This document shows, in pieces, positions 1 to 5,149 of a stretch of DNA of 5,149 bases. The DNA lies in assembly GCA_001830475.1 (NCBI GenBank), contig MIAC01000142.1, forward strand, positions 541 to 5,689, written 5' to 3'. Below the pieces are notes generated by a model. That model was given only the letters and a program-made list of their open reading frames with translations. It made no database searches and was not told the DNA's origin. This stretch comes from Rhodospirillales bacterium RIFCSPLOWO2_12_FULL_67_15. GTDB lineage: Bacteria > Pseudomonadota > Alphaproteobacteria > Rhodospirillales > 2-12-FULL-67-15. The translations under genes and the position numbers were made by a program. Numbering within the stretch: the first letter of the stretch is position 1; every line of letters starts with the position of its first letter.

Positions 1-295
1 GCAGCGCCTCGCCGCGGAAGCCGAGCGTCGCGATCCGGGAGAGATCCTCGTCGGGCAGTTTCGAAGTCGCATGGCGTTCGACCGCGAGCACGAGCTCGTC
101 CGCCGTCATGCCCAAGCCGTCGTCGGCGACGGCGATTTCCGCCTGGCCGCCGTCGCGGACGACGATTTCGATCCGCCGCGCGCCGGCATCGAGCGCGTTC
201 TCGACCAGCTCCTTGACCGCGGATGCCGGCCGCTCGACCACTTCGCCGGCGGCGATGCGGTTGACGACGGTTTCGGGAAGAATGCGGATGGTCAT
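1..295 (-). CDS. mutL: DNA mismatch repair protein MutL, N-terminal part (cut by window edge)
   Basis: The first 98 residues of MutL are present; the rest lies beyond the left edge. MutL is a cytoplasmic GHKL-type ATPase that links MutS mismatch recognition to strand incision and removal. The reading frame shows the family's N-terminal ATPase motifs in order. Motif I is around residues 28-39 ([12 protein letters not shown]), with the presumed catalytic Glu29 and the Mg-binding Asn33. Motif II is DDGLGM at 58-63, followed by ERHATSK at 73-79. The start of motif III is GFRGEAL at 92-98. The opening [20 protein letters not shown] is very typical of the family and fixes the ATG start. The gene begins inside the end of pgi, with a 4-bp ATGA overlap. 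A GAGG ribosome binding site lies five bases upstream, inside the pgi coding region, so coupled translation is likely. Nothing in the visible part looks degraded. Whether the C-terminal endonuclease motif is present cannot be judged. Confidence 0.97.
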   Translation of the reverse strand, partial: MTIRILPETVVNRIAAGEVVERPASAVKELVENALDAGARRIEIVVRDGGQAEIAVADDGLGMTADELVLAVERHATSKLPDEDLSRIATLGFRGEAL

Positions 296-1914
296 GAACG
301 CCTCGCCGCTGCCCAAGCCCTGATCTGCCGGGCGAGCCCGGCGGTGGAAGAGTCGTGCCCTTCCATTTTATCACCCTTGAGCAGGCGGGCGGTGCCGTCG
401 GCGAGCTGCTTGCCGAGCTCCACCCCCCACTGGTCGAAGGAATTGACGCCCCACAGCACGCCCTCGACGAACGTCTTGTGCTCGTAGAGCGCGAGCAGGA
501 GCCCGAAGTGGAAGGGATCGAGGCGGCGGAGCAGGATCGTCGTGCTCGGCCGGTTGCCGGCAAAGACGCGATGCGGGAGCAGGCGACGGATCTCGGCCGC
601 GGCGAGTCCTTGTTTTTGCATTTCGGCGCGGGCCTCGGCGGCGTCGCGTCCGCGCATGAGGGCTTCGCTTTGCGCCAGCATGTTGGCGAGCAGGATCGGG
701 CGCTGCGCTTCGGGCCCGGGGCCGGGCTCGGCCGCGGCGATGAAGTCCACCGGCACCGGGTGCGGGCCCTGGTGGAGAAGCTGAAAAAAGGCGTGTTGGG
801 CGTCGGTGCCGGATTCGCCGAAGACGACCGGAGAGGTCGCGCGGCCGACGGGGCGGCCCTCGCGGGTCACCGACTTGCCGTTGCTTTCCATTTCGAGCTG
901 CTGGAGATAAGCGGGTAGGCGTTTGAGCCGGCTGTCGTAGGGGATCACCGCGCGCGCGCGGAAGCCCAAGATATTCGCGTTCCAGACGCCGACCAGGGCG
1001 AGGAGGACGGGAAGATTCTTGCCGAGCGGCGCGGTGCGGAAATGGGTATCGAGCGCGTGCGCGCCGTCGAGCATTTCCTCGAAACGGTCCTGGCCCAAGA
1101 CGAGCGCGCACGAAAGTCCCGCCGCCGACCAGAGCGAGAAGCGCCCGCCGACCCAGTCCCAGAGCTCGAACACCGACCGCGGCGGAATCCCGAACGCCTC
1201 GGCCCGGGCGCGCGCGGCGGTGACGGCGGCGAAGTGGCGGGCGATCGCGGATTCACCCAGCTTCGCCGCGATCCAGTCGCGCGCGGCGTGCGCGTTGGCG
1301 AGCGTCTCCGCGGTGGCGAAGGTCTTGGAGACGACGACGAACAGGGTGTGTGCCGCATCCAGCCCCCGGATCGCGCGGGCGAAGTCGGTGCCGTCCACGT
1401 TGGAAAGAAAACGAACCTCGATGCCCGTTTCGCCGAGCGGCGCCAGCGCTTCGCAGGCAAGCTCGGGTCCGAGCAAGGACCCGCCGATGCCGATGTGGAC
1501 GACGTGCCTGAAACGCTTGCCGGAACGGACGTCGGCGACGAAATCGCGCATCTTGGCGAGCGTCGCGCGCACCGCCGATGCCCCCTTCGACCGCGATGTT
1601 CGATCGCGCAGCGCCGGATGGAGCGCGGCGCGCCCCTCGCTCGCGTTCACCAAGGCGCCATCGAACAAGCGCCGGCGCCAGCCCTCGACGTCGGCGGCGC
1701 GGGCCAGCGCCAGGAGATGCTTGACGGTTTCCGCCGTGATCCGGTTCTTGGAGTAGTCGAGGACAATCCCGTCGTGGGCGAGCGAGAAGCGGGCAAAGCG
1801 CTTCGGATCGGCCGCGAACAGGGCGCGCAAGTGAACGTGCGCGATGCGGGCGCGGTGGCGCTCGAGCGAACGCCAGGCCGTGTCGAGCCGACGGGAGGCG
1901 GGGAGGGAAGACAT
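292..1914 (-). CDS. pgi: Glucose-6-phosphate isomerase
   Basis: This cytoplasmic enzyme interconverts glucose 6-phosphate and fructose 6-phosphate, linking glycolysis or gluconeogenesis to the Entner-Doudoroff and pentose phosphate routes. The product is 540 residues, close to the roughly 550 of the E. coli enzyme. The sugar-phosphate binding stretches are GIGGSLLGP at 142-150 and SKTFATAET at 196-204. Family signature 1 ([14 protein letters not shown]) is at 253-266 and signature 2 ([18 protein letters not shown]) at 485-502. The catalytic residues are all present: Glu343 in MESNGK, His374 in [13 protein letters not shown], and Lys502 at the end of signature 2. I chose the ATG at 1914. A TTG three codons further out (1923) is in frame and would give 543 residues; neither start has a clear Shine-Dalgarno sequence. 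The stop codon overlaps the mutL start. A palindromic MITE-like element ends only 43 bp upstream, so the promoter must lie in or beside that element unless transcription reads through from the M16 genes. Confidence 0.97.
   Translation of the reverse strand: MSSLPASRRLDTAWRSLERHRARIAHVHLRALFAADPKRFARFSLAHDGIVLDYSKNRITAETVKHLLALARAADVEGWRRRLFDGALVNASEGRAALHPALRDRTSRSKGASAVRATLAKMRDFVADVRSGKRFRHVVHIGIGGSLLGPELACEALAPLGETGIEVRFLSNVDGTDFARAIRGLDAAHTLFVVVSKTFATAETLANAHAARDWIAAKLGESAIARHFAAVTAARARAEAFGIPPRSVFELWDWVGGRFSLWSAAGLSCALVLGQDRFEEMLDGAHALDTHFRTAPLGKNLPVLLALVGVWNANILGFRARAVIPYDSRLKRLPAYLQQLEMESNGKSVTREGRPVGRATSPVVFGESGTDAQHAFFQLLHQGPHPVPVDFIAAAEPGPGPEAQRPILLANMLAQSEALMRGRDAAEARAEMQKQGLAAAEIRRLLPHRVFAGNRPSTTILLRRLDPFHFGLLLALYEHKTFVEGVLWGVNSFDQWGVELGKQLADGTARLLKGDKMEGHDSSTAGLARQIRAWAAARRS
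301..304 (-). promoter_or_regulatory. Ribosome binding site of mutL inside pgi
   Basis: On the minus strand GAGG lies five bases before the mutL ATG. It sits inside the last codons of pgi and supports the MTIRIL start and coupled translation with pgi. Confidence 0.5.
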
Positions 1915-1997
1915 GATGGACAAGGATAACGGCGCGGCCGGGGCCGTACTAAAGCATTTTCACGCTGACTGGAATCGTTCCCCCCTCACCCAGCTTC

Positions 1998-2030
1998 GGG
2001 TAAGGCGCGGCTCAAGCGCCGCGCCAACCC
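1998..2030. repeat. Hairpin 1 inside the MITE-like element
   Basis: GGCGCGGC (2004-2011) pairs perfectly with GCCGCGCC (2018-2025) across a 6-base loop. The stem continues outward as GGGT (1998-2001) with ACCC (2027-2030), after a small asymmetric internal loop (AA opposite A). It could form in RNA from either strand. Confidence 0.7.
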
Positions 2031-2037
2031 TACGCAA

Positions 2038-2070
2038 CCCTCTCCCCCCGCAAATCGCGGGGGGAGAGGG
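2038..2070. repeat. Hairpin 2 inside the MITE-like element, perfect 14-bp stem
   Basis: CCCTCTCCCCCCGC (2038-2051) and GCGGGGGGAGAGGG (2057-2070) are exact reverse complements separated by the 5-base loop AAATC. This is the strongest palindrome I found in the window. It may block read-through from the M16 genes or protect the 3' end of their transcript. No T-tract follows on either strand, so it is not a standard intrinsic terminator. Confidence 0.8.
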
Positions 2071-2119
2071 AAGGGGGAGGGGGGGGCTTCCAGTCAAGTT
2101 GAAACCGTGCCAGTCGGCT

Positions 2120-3451
2120 CTATTCGGTCGGGGCAAGCCCTTCCGGCTCGCCCGCGACCACGACCAGGAGGCGGGCGGGATCGAGCAGCCGGCGGGCGAC
2201 TCGGGCGACCGATTCGGCGCTGACCGCATTGATCAGGCCGTTATAACGGTCGATGTAGTCGGGGCCCAGGTTCTCGATCTGCATTCCGAGCAACATCCCG
2301 GCGATTCCGCCGAGCGTGGTGAAACGCAAGGGAAACGATCCGGTGAGATAGGTCTTGGCGTTCTCGATCTCCTCGGCGCTGACGCCGCCTTCGGCCATGC
2401 GTCGCCATTCGGCGCGGACGACGTCGATGGTTTCCTTGACCCGAGCGTTCGCGGTGCCGGCGCCGCCCAGGATCAGGGCCGAGCGGCGCAGGGGATGAAG
2501 CGAGGTTCCGGCGGAATAGGCCAGTCCGCGCTTCTCGCGCACTTCCTCGTGGAGCCGCGAAGTGAATCCGCCCCCGCCGAGGATGTAATTGAGCACGTAA
2601 GCCGCGTAGTAATCGGGATCGTCCCGCTTGACCCCCGGCGCGGCGAAGGCGATCGCGCTCTGCGGCACCTTGAGCCGGGAGACGAGCGCGCGGGAGTCGA
2701 TCTTCGGCGCGACCTCGGGGATTTGGGCGGGCGCGGAGCTCGAAGGCAGCGCGCCGAAGGCGCGGTCCAGCAGACGGCCGAGCTCGGCGGCGGTGATGTC
2801 GCCGGCGACGCCGACGACGAGAACGTCGCGGGCGAACCGCGCGCCGACGAAGCGGCGCAAATCCTCGGGCCCGATCCTGGGCACGCTTTCGAGCGTGCCG
2901 CGCGAGCGCCGGCCGTAAGCGTGCCCGGGGAAAATCTCGGTGAACAGGCGGACCTGGGCGACCGTATCCGGGCTTTCGGCGTCCCGGCGCAGGCGGGCGA
3001 GAATTTGGCTCCGGACGCGCGCGAGCGCGTCCGCGTCGAAGCGGGGCCGGGTCAGCGCCAGCGCGAGCAGGCCGGCGGCCGTGTCGCGGTGCTCGGTCAG
3101 CATCTGGAGCGAGCCGCCGAATTCGTCGAACGAAGAGTCGAAGCCGAGGCTGATCGAGCGGTCTTCGAGCGCGGCGCGGAAAGCCCTGGCGTCCATGTCG
3201 CCCGCGCCCTCGTCCAAAAGGGCGGCGGCCATGCGGGCGAGCCCCTCCTTGCCCTCGGGATCGAGCGCGGCGCCGCCGCGAAAGGCGAAGCGGAGCGAGA
3301 GGATCGGGTTGAGCTTGTCCTGGACCAGCCAAGCCGTAATTCCGCCCGGACTTTTGACTTGCTGGACCTCGATCGCCCCGGCCGGCGGCGCGGCGAGGAG
3401 CGCCGGCACCGTGAAGGCGAGTGCGGCGAGAAGGGAAAGCAACTTCGTCAT
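2120..3451 (-). CDS. Secreted M16-family protein without zinc site (partner subunit of the adjacent M16 peptidase)
   Basis: The product is 443 residues with an N-terminal signal peptide: Lys3, a hydrophobic stretch from about 4 to 22, and probable cleavage after AGA near residue 26. It should therefore be exported to the periplasm. The fold is the two-lobed M16B type, with an N-terminal M16 domain at roughly 35-180 and the C-terminal M16 domain at roughly 195-375. Where active members carry HXXEH, this protein has RMAAA (73-77), and no Glu is found at the third zinc-ligand position (near 152-153), so it should not bind catalytic zinc. It does keep the C-terminal family stretch TSRLHEEVREKRGLAYSAG (297-315). 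Arg305 and Tyr312 there have the spacing of the Arg/Tyr pair that M16 enzymes use to hold substrate. Family precedent is the alpha/beta arrangement of mitochondrial processing peptidase and related two-subunit bacterial enzymes. It starts 3 bp after the upstream M16 gene. The physiological substrate is unknown. Confidence 0.92.
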   Translation of the reverse strand: MTKLLSLLAALAFTVPALLAAPPAGAIEVQQVKSPGGITAWLVQDKLNPILSLRFAFRGGAALDPEGKEGLARMAAALLDEGAGDMDARAFRAALEDRSISLGFDSSFDEFGGSLQMLTEHRDTAAGLLALALTRPRFDADALARVRSQILARLRRDAESPDTVAQVRLFTEIFPGHAYGRRSRGTLESVPRIGPEDLRRFVGARFARDVLVVGVAGDITAAELGRLLDRAFGALPSSSAPAQIPEVAPKIDSRALVSRLKVPQSAIAFAAPGVKRDDPDYYAAYVLNYILGGGGFTSRLHEEVREKRGLAYSAGTSLHPLRRSALILGGAGTANARVKETIDVVRAEWRRMAEGGVSAEEIENAKTYLTGSFPLRFTTLGGIAGMLLGMQIENLGPDYIDRYNGLINAVSAESVARVARRLLDPARLLVVVAGEPEGLAPTE

Positions 3452-3454
3452 GGC

Positions 3455-4807
3455 TCAGTCCTTCGCCGCCGGCAACAGCCGGCCGGTGACGTGGCCCGTG
3501 CCGGAAAGCACGTACCTGGCGGCGGCGTTGATCTGCTCGAGGGTCACGGCGCCGATGCGCTCGGGCCAGGATTCCACGTCCTCGACGCCGAGCCCGACCG
3601 CGAGCGCCGAGCCGAGCGCCTGCGCGCCGGTTTCGAGCGAATCGCGGGCGAGCACGGCGGCCGCTTTCATGCGCGTCTTGGCGCGCTCGACTTCGCCCGT
3701 CTCGACGCCGTCGGCGAGAACGCGGGCGATCTCGGCTTCGATCGCCTGCTCGACCCTTTCCGGCGCGACCTCGCGCCGGGGCGAGGCGTAGAATCCGAAC
3801 CGGCTCGGGCCGCGGGTCGCGGAATCGTAGAAGGCGCCGGCGTTGTCGGCGATGGCGGCCTCCAGCACCAGCGCGCGGTAGAGCCTTGCGCTCGCGCCGC
3901 CGCCGAGGATTTCGGCGAGCACCTCGAGCGCGTAGGCGTGCTCCTTGGCGCCCCAGAGATGCGAAGGCGCGAGCCAGCTTCGCGACCAGGTCGGCTGGGG
4001 TACGCGCGGATCGCGCAGGACCACCTCGCGCGCGGCGGTTTGTGGCGGCTCGTCGGGACGAACGCGGGAAACGCGCGCGGCGGCCGGGATCGCGCCGTAG
4101 TATTTCTCGGCGAGCGGCCTGAGTTCGGCCACGGTGATGTCGCCCGCCACCACCAGGACCGCGTTGTTGGGCGCATACCAGCGCCGGTAGAAGGCGAGGA
4201 TGCGCGCGCGATCGAGCGCGCGGATCTCGTGCTCCCAGCCGATGACCGGGCGGCGGTAGGGATAGTTGTAGAACTGCACCGCCGCCATCTGCTCGCGCAG
4301 CCGGCTCGCCGGATGATTGTCGGTGCGGGTGCGCCGCTCCTCCAGCACCACCAGGCGTTCGCGGTCGACCTCCTCGGGCGTGATGGCGAGGCCGGTCATG
4401 CGCTCGGCCTCCAAGGCCATGACCATTTCGAGCCGGTCCTTGGCGATGGTCTGGTGGTAGCCGGTGTAGTCGTAGGAGGTGAAGGCGTTCTCGCGCCCGC
4501 CGTTCTTCGCCACCAGGCGGGAGAACTCGCCGGCGGGACGCTTGTCGGTGCCCTTGAACATCAAGTGCTCGAGGAAATGAGCGATGCCGGATTCGCCCTC
4601 GCCCTCGTCGGCGCCGCCGACCCGATACCAGACCATGTGCTTGACCACCGGCGCGCGCGGGTTGGGCACGACCACGACCGTGAGCCCGTTGGCGAGCGTG
4701 AAACTTTCCGCGCCGAAGACCTTGGCGGCGGCCGGGCGGGGTTCGGCGCCTAAGCCGAGCGCGGCCAGGAGAGCGGCGGCGATTGCGGCGCGGGGGACAA
4801 ACGACAT
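3455..4807 (-). CDS. Secreted M16-family zinc metallopeptidase (catalytic subunit)
   Basis: The product is 450 residues. A signal peptide is evident: Arg6, a hydrophobic core at about 7-20, and probable cleavage after AAA near residue 28, so it should act in the periplasm. The N-terminal M16 domain spans roughly 40-185 and contains the inverted zinc motif HFLEH at 77-81. His77 and His81 bind zinc and Glu80 activates water. The third ligand is Glu157 in VVLEERR, 76 residues after His81, as expected for the family. The C-terminal M16 domain covers roughly 195-375. At the positions of the substrate-binding Arg/Tyr pair this protein has about Val314 and Asp321, so it lacks that half of the active site; the next gene supplies it. 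The weak ribosome binding site is AAGG (4816-4819), eight bases before the ATG. A candidate promoter lies in the 97-bp gap upstream. Substrate specificity cannot be read from the sequence. PqqL, YmxG and the MPP beta subunit are relatives, not proven orthologues. Confidence 0.95.
   Translation of the reverse strand: MSFVPRAAIAAALLAALGLGAEPRPAAAKVFGAESFTLANGLTVVVVPNPRAPVVKHMVWYRVGGADEGEGESGIAHFLEHLMFKGTDKRPAGEFSRLVAKNGGRENAFTSYDYTGYHQTIAKDRLEMVMALEAERMTGLAITPEEVDRERLVVLEERRTRTDNHPASRLREQMAAVQFYNYPYRRPVIGWEHEIRALDRARILAFYRRWYAPNNAVLVVAGDITVAELRPLAEKYYGAIPAAARVSRVRPDEPPQTAAREVVLRDPRVPQPTWSRSWLAPSHLWGAKEHAYALEVLAEILGGGASARLYRALVLEAAIADNAGAFYDSATRGPSRFGFYASPRREVAPERVEQAIEAEIARVLADGVETGEVERAKTRMKAAAVLARDSLETGAQALGSALAVGLGVEDVESWPERIGAVTLEQINAAARYVLSGTGHVTGRLLPAAKD
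3459..3464 (-). promoter_or_regulatory. Ribosome binding site of the second M16 gene
   Basis: GAAGGA on the minus strand, seven bases before the ATG at 3451, lies inside the last codons of the upstream M16 gene. It supports this start and indicates co-translation of the two subunits from one message. Confidence 0.65.
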
Positions 4808-4846
4808 GCGCGAGGCCTTATCGAAGGGGCGACGTCAGGTTCGATT

Positions 4847-4874
4847 AAGATAAGGCATCCGCGCGCCGGGGCAA
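4847..4874 (-). promoter_or_regulatory. Candidate sigma70-type promoter for the M16 gene pair
   Basis: On the minus strand TTGCCC (4869-4874) and TATCTT (4847-4852) are separated by 16 bases. They lie in the 97-bp gap between the DUF3035 gene and the first M16 gene, and this A/T-rich patch stands out from its GC-rich surroundings. The -10 box ends 39 bp before the ATG. An 8-bp direct repeat, CGCGCCGG at 4862-4869 and 4877-4884, flanks and partly overlaps the -35 box and might be a binding site. The prediction rests on weak consensus matches. Read-through from the DUF3035 gene is equally possible, since I see no terminator in the gap. Confidence 0.35.
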
Positions 4875-4904
4875 GACGCGCCGGAGTCCCGAGATCGGCC
4901 AGGG

Positions 4905-5149
4905 TTAGAACAGGCCGCGCTTGCGGCGCTGGATGATGGGCGTTTCGCCTTCGGTGACCGGCTTGCCGAGCGCCTGATTCTCCCGGATGCGCTGGTTCTC
5001 CTTCTCCGGGTTGACGACGGTCCCCTCCGGCTCGGGCTTGCGCCAGAACAGGATCTTGTCGGTGACGCGCTCGTTTTCCTGGGCGAGCGCGGCGGCCTCC
5101 TCGTTGATGACGGAGCGGATGTTGGGTTGCGCGGTGAGCCCGCCGGTCT
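4905..5149 (-). CDS. DUF3035 (BamF-like) lipoprotein, C-terminal part (cut by window edge)
   Basis: An open frame enters from the right edge and ends at a TAA (4905-4907), giving 80 C-terminal residues. Its codon use is like that of the neighbours. The sequence is hydrophilic and charged. It contains PNIRSVINEEAAALAQ (8-23 of the visible part), ILFWRKPEPEGTVVNP (32-47), ENQALGKPVTEGETP (56-70) and a basic tail ending RRKRGLF. I recognise these as typical of the alphaproteobacterial DUF3035 family. Those proteins are small lipoproteins described as BamF, an accessory subunit of the outer-membrane beta-barrel assembly machine. The signal peptide and lipobox Cys, which would confirm this, lie outside the window. 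The next genes downstream are the two secreted M16 proteins, which fits an envelope-related cluster; lspA is often found just upstream in relatives. Assignment is from remembered family sequence, so the family call is moderate and the BamF role is weaker. Confidence 0.7.
   Translation of the reverse strand, partial: TGGLTAQPNIRSVINEEAAALAQENERVTDKILFWRKPEPEGTVVNPEKENQRIRENQALGKPVTEGETPIIQRRKRGLF

Larger units (their letters stand above)
1958..2104. mobile_element. MITE-like palindromic element between the M16 genes and pgi
   Basis: This is a non-coding 147-bp block bounded by imperfect terminal inverted repeats. The left end is TTTCACGCTGACTGGAA (1958-1974); the right end, read on the minus strand, is TTTCAACTTGACTGGAA (2088-2104), with 14 of 17 positions identical. 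Just inside, CCCCCCTC (1980-1987) is mirrored by GAGGGGGG (2077-2084). Two further hairpins are nested between them. The element is too short to encode a transposase and has no convincing ORF, which fits a miniature inverted-repeat element or a REP-like intergenic repeat. C-rich and G-rich palindromes of this kind (CCCTCTCCCCC...GGGGGAGAGGG) recur between genes in many alphaproteobacterial genomes. No clear target-site duplication is visible, so the exact ends are uncertain. It begins 15 bp after the stop of the second M16 gene. Confidence 0.6.

Noticed and set aside
71..487. A 138-codon plus-strand open frame crossing the mutL/pgi junction.
   Set aside because: It is antisense to the conserved MutL ATPase motifs and the pgi C-terminus; the product matches nothing I recognise.
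1042..1929. A 295-codon plus-strand open frame antisense to pgi.
   Set aside because: It mirrors the pgi codons, has a compositionally biased product, and shows no domain or ribosome binding site that would outweigh pgi.
2038..2070. The perfect hairpin as a Rho-independent terminator.
   Set aside because: The stem is strong but neither strand has a T-tract after it, and it is part of a larger inverted-repeat element, so I list it as a repeat.
1960..2229. An 89-codon minus-strand open frame through the palindromic element into the M16 gene.
   Set aside because: Most of it is translated repeat sequence and an off-frame reading of the end of the M16 gene; it is not a credible protein.
4201..4226. 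A GCGCGC-rich near-palindrome (and a similar CGCGCG run near 950).
   Set aside because: Both lie within conserved coding sequence and are explained by Arg/Ala codons in GC-rich DNA.
1844..4753. A 969-codon plus-strand open frame, longer than any real gene here, running antisense across the MITE-like element and both M16 genes.
   Set aside because: It is the complement of two well-supported M16 genes with clear catalytic motifs. Its product is Arg/Gly/Glu/Ala-rich with no recognisable domain, as expected of an antisense frame in GC-rich DNA.

Overview
The window comes from a GC-rich bacterial chromosome. Third codon positions are mostly G or C, and this produces long meaningless open frames on the opposite strand. 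Gene content and order point to an alphaproteobacterium, most likely of the Rhodospirillales type: a DUF3035/BamF-like lipoprotein, then two secreted M16 peptidase-family genes, then pgi and mutL. The placement rests on recalled family and synteny knowledge, not on a search.

All five genes lie on the minus strand, so transcription runs from the right edge to the left. From right to left they are: (1) the C-terminal 80 residues of a DUF3035 (BamF-like) protein, cut by the window edge; (2) a 97-bp gap with a plausible sigma70-type promoter; (3) a secreted M16 zinc peptidase with an intact HFLEH site; (4) a second secreted M16 protein 3 bp downstream, which lacks the zinc site but keeps the Arg/Tyr substrate-binding pair; (5) a 205-bp gap (1915-2119) largely filled by a 147-bp palindromic, MITE-like element; (6) pgi, complete, with all catalytic residues; (7) mutL, whose start overlaps the pgi stop by 4 bp and which runs off the left edge after 98 residues.

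Functionally there are two blocks. The right block (DUF3035 protein plus the M16 pair) looks like cell-envelope biology: an outer-membrane lipoprotein and what is probably a two-subunit periplasmic peptidase whose essential residues are split between two proteins. The left block (pgi-mutL) is cytoplasmic housekeeping: sugar-phosphate isomerisation and mismatch repair, probably translationally coupled. The MITE-like element separates the blocks and sits just upstream of pgi, where it could influence read-through or pgi expression.

I see no sign of an undescribed system. The items most worth a second look are the MITE-like element and the complementary active-site residues of the M16 pair. No tRNA, rRNA, CRISPR array or complete insertion sequence was seen.
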